This document shows positions 7,466-14,209 of a stretch of DNA of 28,070 bases, piece after piece. Numbering within the stretch: position 1 is the first letter of the stretch; every line of letters begins with the position of its first letter. Position numbers and translations under genes: made by a program. The notes beneath the pieces were generated by a model. The model had not been told where the DNA came from and ran no database searches. It saw only the letters and a list, made by a program, of their open reading frames with translations. Source of the stretch: JAVBPB01 sp031549965 (GTDB taxonomy: Bacteria; Bacillota; Clostridia; Lachnospirales; Lachnospiraceae); contig JAVBPB010000100.1 in NCBI GenBank assembly GCA_031549965.1, positions 1 to 28,070 on the forward strand, in the 5' to 3' direction.

Positions 7466-7536
7466 TTGTGAAACAATTTAATTAGTTCCATAATAAGAGT
7501 GATAAATGTTATGACAAAAATACCAAATGTAAGCAT
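7456..7536 (-). CDS. Small hydrophobic holin-like toxin (type I toxin candidate)
   Basis: The ATG at 7536 gives 26 residues: a hydrophobic segment starting MLTFGIFVITFITLIMELIK and ending in FHNKK. Reading upstream in frame, before the ATG, gives FEAIYL. The combined pattern (Y/F-E-A-x-x-x-M-x-x-FG-hydrophobic-LIKL-KK) is that of the putative holin-like toxins related to TxpA, BsrG and BsrE, which insert in the cell membrane. The problem is the start: in family members a Met lies a few residues before the F/Y-E-A, but here those codons are ATA/TAT and there is no clear ribosome site. The ORF may start at the internal ATG, use a rare start, or be decayed. It lies just after the LysR stop, and a convergent RNA overlaps its 3' end. 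Confidence 0.5.
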   Translation of the reverse strand: MLTFGIFVITFITLIMELIKLFHNKK

Positions 7537-7564
7537 TAAATAAATTGCTTCAAATATATATATA

Positions 7565-8458
7565 CTATAAATTTAAGAAATCAATAAAAGTACTGGTAGA
7601 CAAAGAAAGTGTGCTGTTTTTATTGTATACGAATCCAATTTCTCCTTTATTAATAGGATTAGGAAGTTCTATTTGAGTAAGAATTTTATCATTAATCTCC
7701 TGAGTAACAAACTCCTTTACAACACATGCAATACCAAGTCCGATTTTAGCGAACTCTATTAATAAATCCATATTATTAATTTCTAATACATGTTCACTTT
7801 CTATGGCATATGCCTTAAAATAATTATCAATGTATTCTCTGGTTATATTTCCCTTATCCAATAACATTAAGTTAGCATTTTTAAATATATCCAATTTGTT
7901 GCTTGAATATCTAATTAGGAGATTTTCAATATAAGAATCTGTAGCAACAAAAATATCTTCAATTTCTCCAATTGATTTAAAAATCAAATGTTTAGGGATT
8001 TTTTCAGGACTTCTTATAAGACCCAAATCAATTTTATTGTTTTCCAAAAGATTTATAGTTTGATATGTGGATTGACAGTCAATTGTAATCTTTATATGTG
8101 GATAGAGAGATGTAAAATCCTTTAAATAAGGAAGTAAGACATATTTACATAAAGTGGTACTTACTCCAATTTTAATATGGCCAACTCCAAGCTTAATCTG
8201 ATTTTGTAAGGTTTTCTCAGCAATAGTAATAGAATCAAAGGCAAGTGACAAATGTTCATATAATAATTTTCCTTCATCTGTTAAACTAACTCCTCTTGAA
8301 TTTCTGAAAAACAAAAGAACCCCCAAATTTTCTTCAAGCTTAGTAATGGATTTACTAATGGCAGGTTGACTGATATATAATTTTTTGGCAGCATGTGAGA
8401 TATTACCGCAGCTTGCAACTGTATAAAAAATTTTATAAAAAGAAAGATTTTGCTCCAT
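7565..8458 (-). CDS. LysR-family transcriptional regulator
   Basis: This 297-aa protein has the LysR layout. Residues 1-60 form the winged helix-turn-helix (FYTVASCGNISHAAKKLYIS, then QPAISKSITKLEENLG), a linker helix follows, and from about residue 90 (GHIKIGVSTTLCKYVLLPYL) comes the periplasmic-binding-protein-like effector domain. The start has an AGGAGG ribosome site. It is transcribed divergently from leuCD with 106 bp between the starts, the usual arrangement for a LysR activator that controls its neighbour and itself. The effector is probably a metabolite of the leuCD pathway; this is inference. The 3' end abuts the small holin-like ORF. Confidence 0.92.
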   Translation of the reverse strand: MEQNLSFYKIFYTVASCGNISHAAKKLYISQPAISKSITKLEENLGVLLFFRNSRGVSLTDEGKLLYEHLSLAFDSITIAEKTLQNQIKLGVGHIKIGVSTTLCKYVLLPYLKDFTSLYPHIKITIDCQSTYQTINLLENNKIDLGLIRSPEKIPKHLIFKSIGEIEDIFVATDSYIENLLIRYSSNKLDIFKNANLMLLDKGNITREYIDNYFKAYAIESEHVLEINNMDLLIEFAKIGLGIACVVKEFVTQEINDKILTQIELPNPINKGEIGFVYNKNSTLSLSTSTFIDFLNL

Positions 8459-8473
8459 ATATAACCTCCTGTT

Positions 8474-8493
8474 ATAATAATTATTCTTATTAT
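8474..8493. promoter_or_regulatory. Candidate LysR-binding dyad upstream of leuC
   Basis: ATAATAA (8474-8480) and TTATTAT (8487-8493) are 7-bp inverted arms with a 6-base gap, ending 4 bases before the leuC -35 box and 16 bases from the LysR start codon. Position fits a LysR activator site, although the half-site spacing is one base short of the classic T-N11-A. Confidence 0.45.
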
Positions 8494-8497
8494 GTAT

Positions 8498-8526
8498 TTG
8501 AATTATATCAAATCATATGATAAAAT
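8498..8526 (+). promoter_or_regulatory. Promoter of leuCD
   Basis: TTGAAT (8498-8503), 17 bases and TAAAAT (8521-8526), 38 bases before the leuC start. A 10-bp palindrome ATCATATGAT (8512-8521) fills the end of the spacer. Confidence 0.6.
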
Positions 8527-8564
8527 ATCAATATAAATTTTAAACCTTTAAGGAGGAATTAATT

Positions 8565-9830
8565 ATGGGAATGACTATGACACAAAAAATATTGGCAGCT
8601 CATGCAGGTCTTGAAAGTGTAGTTGCCGGTCAGTTAATAGAAGCAGATCTTGACTTAGTATTAGGCAATGATGTAACTGCACCTGTAGCAATACACGAAA
8701 TGGAAAAAATGAATAAAAAGGGAGTATTTGACAAAGATAAAATTGCTTTAGTACCGGATCATTTTACTCCAAATAAAGACATAAAATCAGCAGAACATTG
8801 TAAATGCGTAAGGGAATTTGCATATGAAAATAACATTACCAACTACTTTGAAATTGGCGAAATGGGAATAGAACATGCATTGCTTCCGGAAAAAGGTTTA
8901 GTAGTTGCAGGAGACGTTGTAATAGGGGCAGACTCACACACATGTACCTATGGTGCATTAGGTGCATTTTCAACTGGTGTTGGAAGTACTGATATGGCGG
9001 CAGGAATGTCCTCAGGAAAAGCATGGTTTAAAGTACCATCTGCAATAAAGTTTAACATAGTTGGTAAACCAGCAAAATGGGTAAGCGGTAAAGATGTAAT
9101 TCTACACATCATCGGTTTGATTGGAGTAGACGGTGCATTATACAAATCAATGGAATTTGTTGGGGATGGAATTGAAAACCTGTCCATGGATGATCGATTT
9201 GCAATGGCTAATATGGCAATTGAAGCAGGTGCAAAAAATGGAATATTCCCAGTGGACGAAAAGGCCATAGAGTACATGAAAGAACATTCAACAAAAGAGT
9301 ACACAATATTCCAAGCAGACGAGGATGCAGTCTTTGACGAAACGTACACAATTGATTTAAACAGCCTAAAACCTACAGTAGCATTCCCGCATTTACCAGA
9401 AAACACAAAAACAATAGATGAAGTAGGAGATATAAAAATAGATCAAGTAGTAATTGGCTCATGTACAAATGGAAGAATAGAAGATCTTAGAATTGCAGCC
9501 AAAGTTTTAGAAGGAAGAACAGTAGCTAAAGGAATGAGAGTAATAATATTTCCAGCTACTCAAAAAATATATCTACAGGCAATAGAGGAAGGCTTAATAC
9601 AAACATTCATAAAAGCTGGTGCGGTAGTAAGCACACCAACCTGTGGTCCATGCCTTGGAGGACACATGGGAATATTAGCAGCAGGTGAACGTGCAGTAGC
9701 AACCACAAACAGAAACTTTGTAGGAAGAATGGGACATGTTGATTCAGAAGTATATCTTGCAAGCCCCGCAGTTGCAGCTGCATCTGCAATAACCGGTAAA
9801 ATATCATGTCCATGTGACTTAGGATTATAG
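8565..9830 (+). CDS. leuC: 3-isopropylmalate dehydratase large subunit (aconitase family)
   Basis: This 421-aa protein is the large subunit of an isopropylmalate isomerase-type hydro-lyase that interconverts 2- and 3-isopropylmalate in leucine synthesis. The [4Fe-4S] ligands are visible as C300 in IGSCTNGR and C360/C363 in PTCGPCLGGHMG. The substrate-loop motif ADSHTCTYGALG lies at residues 122-133. The ~420-aa length places it in the shorter bacterial/archaeal LeuC group, which also contains homoaconitase, citramalate-pathway and dimethylmalate dehydratases, so substrate is not certain. The ATG follows AAGGAGG. leuD begins 11 bp downstream. No leuA or leuB is present nearby, so the remaining leucine genes must lie elsewhere or the enzyme serves another hydro-lyase pathway. 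Confidence 0.9.
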   Translation: MGMTMTQKILAAHAGLESVVAGQLIEADLDLVLGNDVTAPVAIHEMEKMNKKGVFDKDKIALVPDHFTPNKDIKSAEHCKCVREFAYENNITNYFEIGEMGIEHALLPEKGLVVAGDVVIGADSHTCTYGALGAFSTGVGSTDMAAGMSSGKAWFKVPSAIKFNIVGKPAKWVSGKDVILHIIGLIGVDGALYKSMEFVGDGIENLSMDDRFAMANMAIEAGAKNGIFPVDEKAIEYMKEHSTKEYTIFQADEDAVFDETYTIDLNSLKPTVAFPHLPENTKTIDEVGDIKIDQVVIGSCTNGRIEDLRIAAKVLEGRTVAKGMRVIIFPATQKIYLQAIEEGLIQTFIKAGAVVSTPTCGPCLGGHMGILAAGERAVATTNRNFVGRMGHVDSEVYLASPAVAAASAITGKISCPCDLGL

Positions 9831-9841
9831 GAGGTACAACA

Positions 9842-10327
9842 ATGAAAGCTTTAGGAAAAGTGCACAAATATGGAGACAACGTTGACACTGACGTAATAAT
9901 ACCAGCAAGGTATCTAAACTCATCAGATCCTTTAGAACTTGCAAAACATTGCATGGAAGATATTGACAAAGACTTCATCAAAAACATTAAAAAAGGTGAC
10001 ATAATAGTAGCCGAAAAAAACTTTGGATGTGGCTCATCAAGAGAACATGCACCAATAGCAATAAAAGCGGCAGGCATAAGTTGCGTAATTGCGGAAACCT
10101 TTGCAAGAATTTTCTACCGCAACGCAATAAACATCGGACTTCCTATTATAGAATGTAAAGAAGCCGCAGAAGGAATTGAAGCCGGAGATGAAGTAGAAAT
10201 AGACTTTGACAGTGGAAAGATATACAACAAAACCAAAAACACTGAATTTAAGGGGCAGGCTTTCCCAGAATTTATGCAAAAGATAATATCAGCAGAGGGT
10301 CTGATAAACTACATTAACAATAAATAA
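9842..10327 (+). CDS. leuD: 3-isopropylmalate dehydratase small subunit
   Basis: This 161-aa protein is the small (swivel-domain) subunit that completes the LeuCD dehydratase. Characteristic segments are GKVHKYGDNVDTDVIIPARYL at the N-terminus (residues 5-25), the substrate-recognition loop with GCGSSREHAP (residues 62-71) and ETFARIFYRNAINIGLP. The length is that of the short LeuD type which pairs with a ~420-aa LeuC. AGGAGG lies 8 bases before the ATG and the gene is separated from leuC by 11 bp, so the two are translated from one mRNA. Confidence 0.92.
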   Translation: MKALGKVHKYGDNVDTDVIIPARYLNSSDPLELAKHCMEDIDKDFIKNIKKGDIIVAEKNFGCGSSREHAPIAIKAAGISCVIAETFARIFYRNAINIGLPIIECKEAAEGIEAGDEVEIDFDSGKIYNKTKNTEFKGQAFPEFMQKIISAEGLINYINNK

Positions 10328-10370
10328 ATATGCAAAATCTCCTTATATATAAACAATTAAAAACTATCCC

Positions 10371-10399
10371 TTGACGTACTAAATAGTTTGAATTATAAT
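10371..10399 (+). promoter_or_regulatory. Promoter of the DUF1858 gene
   Basis: TTGACG (10371-10376), 17 bases and TATAAT (10394-10399), nearly full consensus, 33 bases before the GTG start. Confidence 0.75.
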
Positions 10400-10431
10400 G
10401 TAATAATGATTTTATAAAGGAGGAATTAAAG

Positions 10432-10635
10432 GTGGCAGAAATTACAAAAGAAATGACTATTTCAAATGTTTTAAAGGTTAATCAGGGAGTTGTTCCGATT
10501 TTGTTACAATCAGGAATGCACTGTCTTGGATGTCCTTCAGCTCAGGCAGAAACCCTAGAAGAAGCGGCTATGGTTCATGGTATTGATGTTGATGGATTGG
10601 TTAACGAAATTAATGCTTTTTTAGCAAGCGTATAA
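10432..10635 (+). CDS. DUF1858 small protein (CxxC, hybrid-cluster-associated type)
   Basis: This 67-aa protein starts with GTG, 8 bases after AAGGAGG. It carries the DUF1858 fold seen alone or at the N-terminus of ScdA-like and hybrid-cluster-associated proteins: ITKEMTISNVLKVNQGVVPILLQSGMHCLGC followed by PSAQAETLEEAAMVHGID, described here in two parts. The HCLGCPSA motif (Cys31, Cys34) could form a redox-active disulfide or bind a metal. The molecular role is unknown; the family is common in anaerobes. It has its own promoter and terminator, so it is likely an independent, well-expressed unit. Confidence 0.85.
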   Translation: MAEITKEMTISNVLKVNQGVVPILLQSGMHCLGCPSAQAETLEEAAMVHGIDVDGLVNEINAFLASV

Positions 10636-10638
10636 TAT

Positions 10639-10666
10639 AAAGACTGTGGCAAAAGCCACAGTCTTT
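10639..10666 (+). terminator. Terminator after the DUF1858 gene
   Basis: AAAGACTGTGGC and GCCACAGTCTTT form a perfect 12-bp stem with an AAAA loop, followed by TT on the plus strand; it can also serve the convergent mecA gene. Confidence 0.85.
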
Positions 10667-10686
10667 TATATTGAAAAAGTATAAAA

Positions 10687-11529
10687 TCAAACCTGGGATA
10701 AAACTTGCACAGCTTTATTTCTTACAATTATCTCATAATGTTCTTGATAAAATGCAGTGCTTGCATATGTCGTACGTTCTTTCTTTCCGTATTCAGATAT
10801 AATATTGCAAATTTTATTAAACTCTTCAGGTGAGTGCTCAGATTTATTAACTACTAAGTAATAAATCTCAGTTACAGGATTCTTATAAAGAGTATTTTCT
10901 CCGTTATAATTAAACACAATAATATTTGACAATTTAGAAACAGTATTTAGTGAGTCAAAAGAATATGTTTTAACAAGATTGGTATTAATAGTAGCGGAGT
11001 TCTTAGTTGATTTTTTAGGTTGGGTAGTATCAACATGTTTGTTATTTTTAGCAATAGTTTCAGGAAGTGGAATAAAATCATTTACCTCAACAGCAGCTTC
11101 CTCGTCAATTACATCCTCAAAATCATCTATGTCATTATTAATTTCATCTAATTCTCCGGATATTTTTTTAAAAAGATCTAAAATTTCATCGGCACCAGAA
11201 TGACTTTCAGAATCATAAAAATCATTATCATCATATTCATCGCCAGATGAGAATTTAGAGAATCTAGTATCTAATTCATCAGGGTCTTCCACTTTTGTAA
11301 TTACTAAAATTAAACATTCTGAGGAAATAGGTATAGCTTCTATCATAAGGGGTATGTCGTCAGCCTCAAAACCAAACTCATAAGAAGCTTGCTGCATCAT
11401 ATCTCTAAATAGTGCTTTAGCCTTTTCAGTACCATAGGCCAACTCACTAATTCGTATTTCTCTATCAACTAAATCGTCTCTATTAAGGGTACAACGTATT
11501 TGGGATTCACTAATTTTTTCTATCTTCAT
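10687..11529 (-). CDS. mecA: MecA-family ClpC adaptor protein
   Basis: This 280-aa protein matches the MecA/YpbH adaptors, which bring substrates to the ClpC-ClpP protease and promote ClpC hexamer assembly. The N-terminal substrate domain (MKIEKISESQIRCTLNRDDL, with ELAYGTEKAKALFRDMM and EFGFE following) is clear. It is linked by an acidic, low-complexity region of about 90 residues rich in D/E/S/N to the C-terminal ClpC-binding domain (YSFDSLNTVSKLSNI to the end). The ATG at 11529 is preferred to upstream in-frame starts because a GGAAG ribosome site precedes it and the family begins with MKIE/MRIE. It has its own promoter at 11585-11613 and is divergent from the kinase gene. Confidence 0.9.
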   Translation of the reverse strand: MKIEKISESQIRCTLNRDDLVDREIRISELAYGTEKAKALFRDMMQQASYEFGFEADDIPLMIEAIPISSECLILVITKVEDPDELDTRFSKFSSGDEYDDNDFYDSESHSGADEILDLFKKISGELDEINNDIDDFEDVIDEEAAVEVNDFIPLPETIAKNNKHVDTTQPKKSTKNSATINTNLVKTYSFDSLNTVSKLSNIIVFNYNGENTLYKNPVTEIYYLVVNKSEHSPEEFNKICNIISEYGKKERTTYASTAFYQEHYEIIVRNKAVQVLSQV

Positions 11530-11584
11530 AGAGTCACTTCCTTCGCTAATGTGCTTCAATCGAAACAAAACTTTTCTTAATACT

Positions 11585-11613
11585 ATTATATACACGAATA
11601 ATTATTATGTAAA
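11585..11613 (-). promoter_or_regulatory. Promoter of mecA
   Basis: On the minus strand: TTTACA (11608-11613), 17 bases and TATAAT (11585-11590), about 56 bases upstream of the start at 11529. Confidence 0.7.
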
Positions 11614-11638
11614 GAGGGGAATACTAACAATAATATGA

Positions 11639-11750
11639 TTTTATTCCAGTAATATATATGGACATTAATTCAAATATTTTTATACGTTTAATTCTAATAT
11701 ATAGCTTTTGAGATTAATTCCAAATATACAATTAGTTTCATTCTAAAATA
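11639..11750. repeat. Degenerate ~24-bp direct repeat in the mecA-kinase divergent gap
   Basis: Five copies of a TTAATTC-like core followed by AT-rich bases have their final C at 11646, 11671, 11694, 11720 and 11743, a spacing of 23 to 26 bases (about 2.3 helical turns). The cores are TTTATTC, TTAATTC, TTAATTC, TTAATTC and TTCATTC. It sits between the two divergent promoters. It could be a multi-site operator or chance periodicity in AT-rich DNA. Confidence 0.4.
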
Positions 11751-11826
11751 AATAGAATGTAATGTCAACAGATTTAAGACATAAGATGAAAATTATTTAT
11801 TTTTTATCAAAAAAGTAAAAAGGTAC

Positions 11827-11855
11827 TTGAAAAATATTAAAAAATTAGATACAAT
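11827..11855 (+). promoter_or_regulatory. Promoter of the kinase operon
   Basis: TTGAAA (11827-11832), 17 bases and TACAAT (11850-11855), about 33 bases before the AAAGGAG ribosome site at 11889-11895. Confidence 0.65.
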
Positions 11856-11913
11856 AAACAAGAGAGACAACTGATTGATAATTTAAAGAAAGGAGATAAG
11901 AATAAAAGATATT

Positions 11914-13251
11914 TTGTTTAACAAATACCTTGTCCAAAAGATATTAAAGAAATCAAAAAGTGATCAGGTATATCTTGTAAAACATATTAAACTTGAAGTA
12001 TATCGAGTAATAAAAACAATTAATAAGTCTAATAAATTATATGAACAATTAATTAACGAATCTAAAATTCTAAAAACTCTTAACCATCCATGTATTCCAA
12101 TAATATATGACATTGAAGAAAGTACTGAGTACACGTATATTATAGAAGAATATATTGAAGGTCAATCTCTAAAAGAATACAGACAAAATCATATCTACAT
12201 CTCACAAGAAAAAATAATAAAATATGGAATTCAAATATGTGAATTAATTGAATATTTGCACACAAGAACTCCACCAATATTATATTTGGATTTAAAGCCA
12301 GATAATATAATAGTAAAAGATAATACCTTAAAGTTAGTAGATTTTGGTACAGCCATATATTTAAAAGATGTGGAACAAAGAAAGTATCTACTTGGAACAG
12401 TGGGGTATGCATCGCCAGAACAATATTTTAATAAAAACATTGATGTAAGAAGTGATATATACAGTATTGGAATGATATTATATTTTTTAATTACAGGAAT
12501 TGCATTTAATAATAAAGACAAAAAGAAAAATATTAGTCTTTATAATAATTGTTCTAAAAAATTAAAAAACATAATCAATAAATCATTAATGTACTATCCT
12601 TTGCAAAGATATCAGAATGTAAAACAGCTAAAACAAAAATTATCAGAATTAATCAATCAGAAAGGCATAAATTTGCCTCATAAATCTCTTATAATATCTT
12701 TGGCAGGTTCACAAGAAAGAATTGGTACAACTCATGTAGCATTTTTACTGCAACATTATTTACAAAGGTTAAATTATGATTGCGTATATATGGAAGCTAA
12801 TAACAAAAATACAGTAAGAACAATTGTAAACAGATATGAAAAAGTAATAAAGAGCAATGGTATGTATTTAATAAATAATAAAAAGTTAATACCTGATTAT
12901 GATGAATGCTTGGATAATATATATAGTAGCTATACAAGAATAAAAGATTATGGAGTTCTTAATTCACAAAATAAATCAATCTTTTTAAAGTCAGATATTA
13001 AAATTATTGTTTTGGGAGCTAAGGACTGGGAACTGGATTATTCAGAGAATATAATAAAAGAATTAAAAGAATATAAAAATGTTTACTACATGTTTAACTA
13101 TATTGACAGTTATAGCTTTAAGATAATTACTAAAAATATGCATGGATATAAATATTATAGGATACCATTTTCACCAGATATTGAACAATTGGATAAATTA
13201 ATTATAGAATTGTTGGATGAGATGTTAAAAGATATACTTCAAAATATTTAA
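11914..13251 (+). CDS. Ser/Thr protein kinase fused to a MinD-like domain lacking the Walker lysine
   Basis: In the numbering from the TTG at 11914, residues 1-250 form a Hanks-type kinase: Lys34 (VIK), Glu49 of helix C, the catalytic loop YLDLKPDN (Asp126, Lys128, Asn131), DFG at 143-145 and the SPEQ motif at 168-171. The nucleotide loop (KKSKSDQVY) has no glycine, and the residue before Asp126 is Leu, so it is a non-RD kinase. Residues 258-445 resemble a MinD/CpaE-type fold, but the P-loop is AGSQERIGTTH with no lysine. The same domain stands alone in the next gene. There is no transmembrane or PASTA segment. The start is doubtful: AAAGGAG is 18 bases before TTG but 6 bases before an in-frame ATA at 11902, which would add MKDI and fit the family. 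The substrate is unknown. Confidence 0.8.
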   Translation: MFNKYLVQKILKKSKSDQVYLVKHIKLEVYRVIKTINKSNKLYEQLINESKILKTLNHPCIPIIYDIEESTEYTYIIEEYIEGQSLKEYRQNHIYISQEKIIKYGIQICELIEYLHTRTPPILYLDLKPDNIIVKDNTLKLVDFGTAIYLKDVEQRKYLLGTVGYASPEQYFNKNIDVRSDIYSIGMILYFLITGIAFNNKDKKKNISLYNNCSKKLKNIINKSLMYYPLQRYQNVKQLKQKLSELINQKGINLPHKSLIISLAGSQERIGTTHVAFLLQHYLQRLNYDCVYMEANNKNTVRTIVNRYEKVIKSNGMYLINNKKLIPDYDECLDNIYSSYTRIKDYGVLNSQNKSIFLKSDIKIIVLGAKDWELDYSENIIKELKEYKNVYYMFNYIDSYSFKIITKNMHGYKYYRIPFSPDIEQLDKLIIELLDEMLKDILQNI

Positions 13252-13276
13252 TACCTTTAATTTTAATAAAGAAATT

Positions 13277-13909
13277 ATGAAAAAGAAACCAATGTTATCA
13301 AAAAAAGTCTATAAAGTAAAGGAAGAATATAAAAGAACAATCATTTCTGTAATTGGATTATCTTCCGGAATAGGCTCGACTCATACCTGTATTATGTTTT
13401 CAATATATCTTAGGAATTTGTCAGGGAAGAAAGTTGCTATATTAGAACTAAATAGCAAAGATGATTTTGAAAAAATTTATAAAAATTTCAAACCATCTTA
13501 TAAAGAAAATGGCACAACAGGAAAGAGATTTGCAATAAGGAAGGTTACATATATTCAAAATGTATCTGAAGATGAGATAATTAATATTCTAAATGAAGAT
13601 TTCTCATATATAATACTTGACTTAGGAACAAATTATAAAAAGTATAAAAATCATATATTAAGAAGTGAAATAAGATTAATTGTTGGCAGTTTTACGGAAT
13701 GGAAACAAGAGGAATTAATTAACTTCATTGAGCAAAATAAAAAAATTTGTGGCTTTGAAAGATTTATATATTTAATAAAGTTCGCCAATGATTTTGAACT
13801 AAAACTATTTAAAAAAGAATATGGAATAATAGCCTTAAGCTTACCTTTTGCACCTGATCCATTTGTTTTGCAGGATGATGTAGAAGTGATTTTTGACAAA
13901 GTAACATAA
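13277..13909 (+). CDS. Stand-alone MinD-like protein, paralogue of the kinase C-terminal domain
   Basis: This 210-aa protein begins 25 bp after the kinase stop and repeats its C-terminal domain. Shared landmarks are IISVIGLSSGIGSTHT (residues 22-37; kinase IISLAGSQERIGTTHV), a following FxxYLRxLxxKKVAILELN strand, and a PFAPD motif near the end (kinase PFSPD). The P-loop again lacks the lysine of Walker A and of the deviant MinD/ParA motif, so normal ATP binding is doubtful. Strand 4 reads FSYIILDLG, like the Walker B region of ParA/MinD proteins. The two genes probably work together, perhaps as a hetero-pair controlled by the kinase. I cannot assign a function. Confidence 0.65.
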   Translation: MKKKPMLSKKVYKVKEEYKRTIISVIGLSSGIGSTHTCIMFSIYLRNLSGKKVAILELNSKDDFEKIYKNFKPSYKENGTTGKRFAIRKVTYIQNVSEDEIINILNEDFSYIILDLGTNYKKYKNHILRSEIRLIVGSFTEWKQEELINFIEQNKKICGFERFIYLIKFANDFELKLFKKEYGIIALSLPFAPDPFVLQDDVEVIFDKVT

Positions 13910-14070
13910 TAGAATCATATTAAAAATCTATAATGCACAATAATAATTATTAGACAATTAGGTCATAACATATCACAAGGCATAACATGACTCAAATGCA
14001 CACCATTGTTCTCTTAATATAATTAATAATTTTTGCAATTATGGAGAAAAATAAGATCTACACATTTTGG

Positions 14071-14101
14071 CTGCCATAAAATTATTGTTTTGTGGCAGTT
14101 T
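14071..14101 (+). terminator. Candidate terminator after the kinase operon
   Basis: CTGCCATAAAA (14071-14081) pairs with TTTTGTGGCAG (14088-14098) with one wobble, followed by TTT only. It is about 160 bp past the operon. Apart from this and the next promoter, the 300-bp gap 13910-14209 shows nothing. Confidence 0.5.
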
Positions 14102-14145
14102 AAAAAGTTAATTAAAAAATAAATAGAAAATTATGTCGAATATTA

Positions 14146-14174
14146 ATGACGTAATCTCAAATAAATGCTATAAT
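14146..14174 (+). promoter_or_regulatory. Promoter of the GH18 gene
   Basis: ATGACG (14146-14151), 17 bases and TATAAT (14169-14174) with an extended TGC before the -10, 35 bases upstream of the start codon. Confidence 0.65.
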
Positions 14175-14209
14175 AGCAATATAAAAGCATTTATTTAGGA
14201 GGAATATTA

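Noticed and set aside
8948..9406. Long minus-strand ORF of 152 codons inside leuC
   Set aside because: It lies antisense to clear leuC coding sequence with iron-sulfur motifs; it has no start signals.
9607..10077. 156-codon minus-strand ORF across leuC-leuD
   Set aside because: Antisense shadow of two confirmed genes and their ribosome site.
10979..11203. Plus-strand ORF within mecA rich in Ser and Leu
   Set aside because: Opposite-strand reading of the acidic D/E/S/N linker of MecA.
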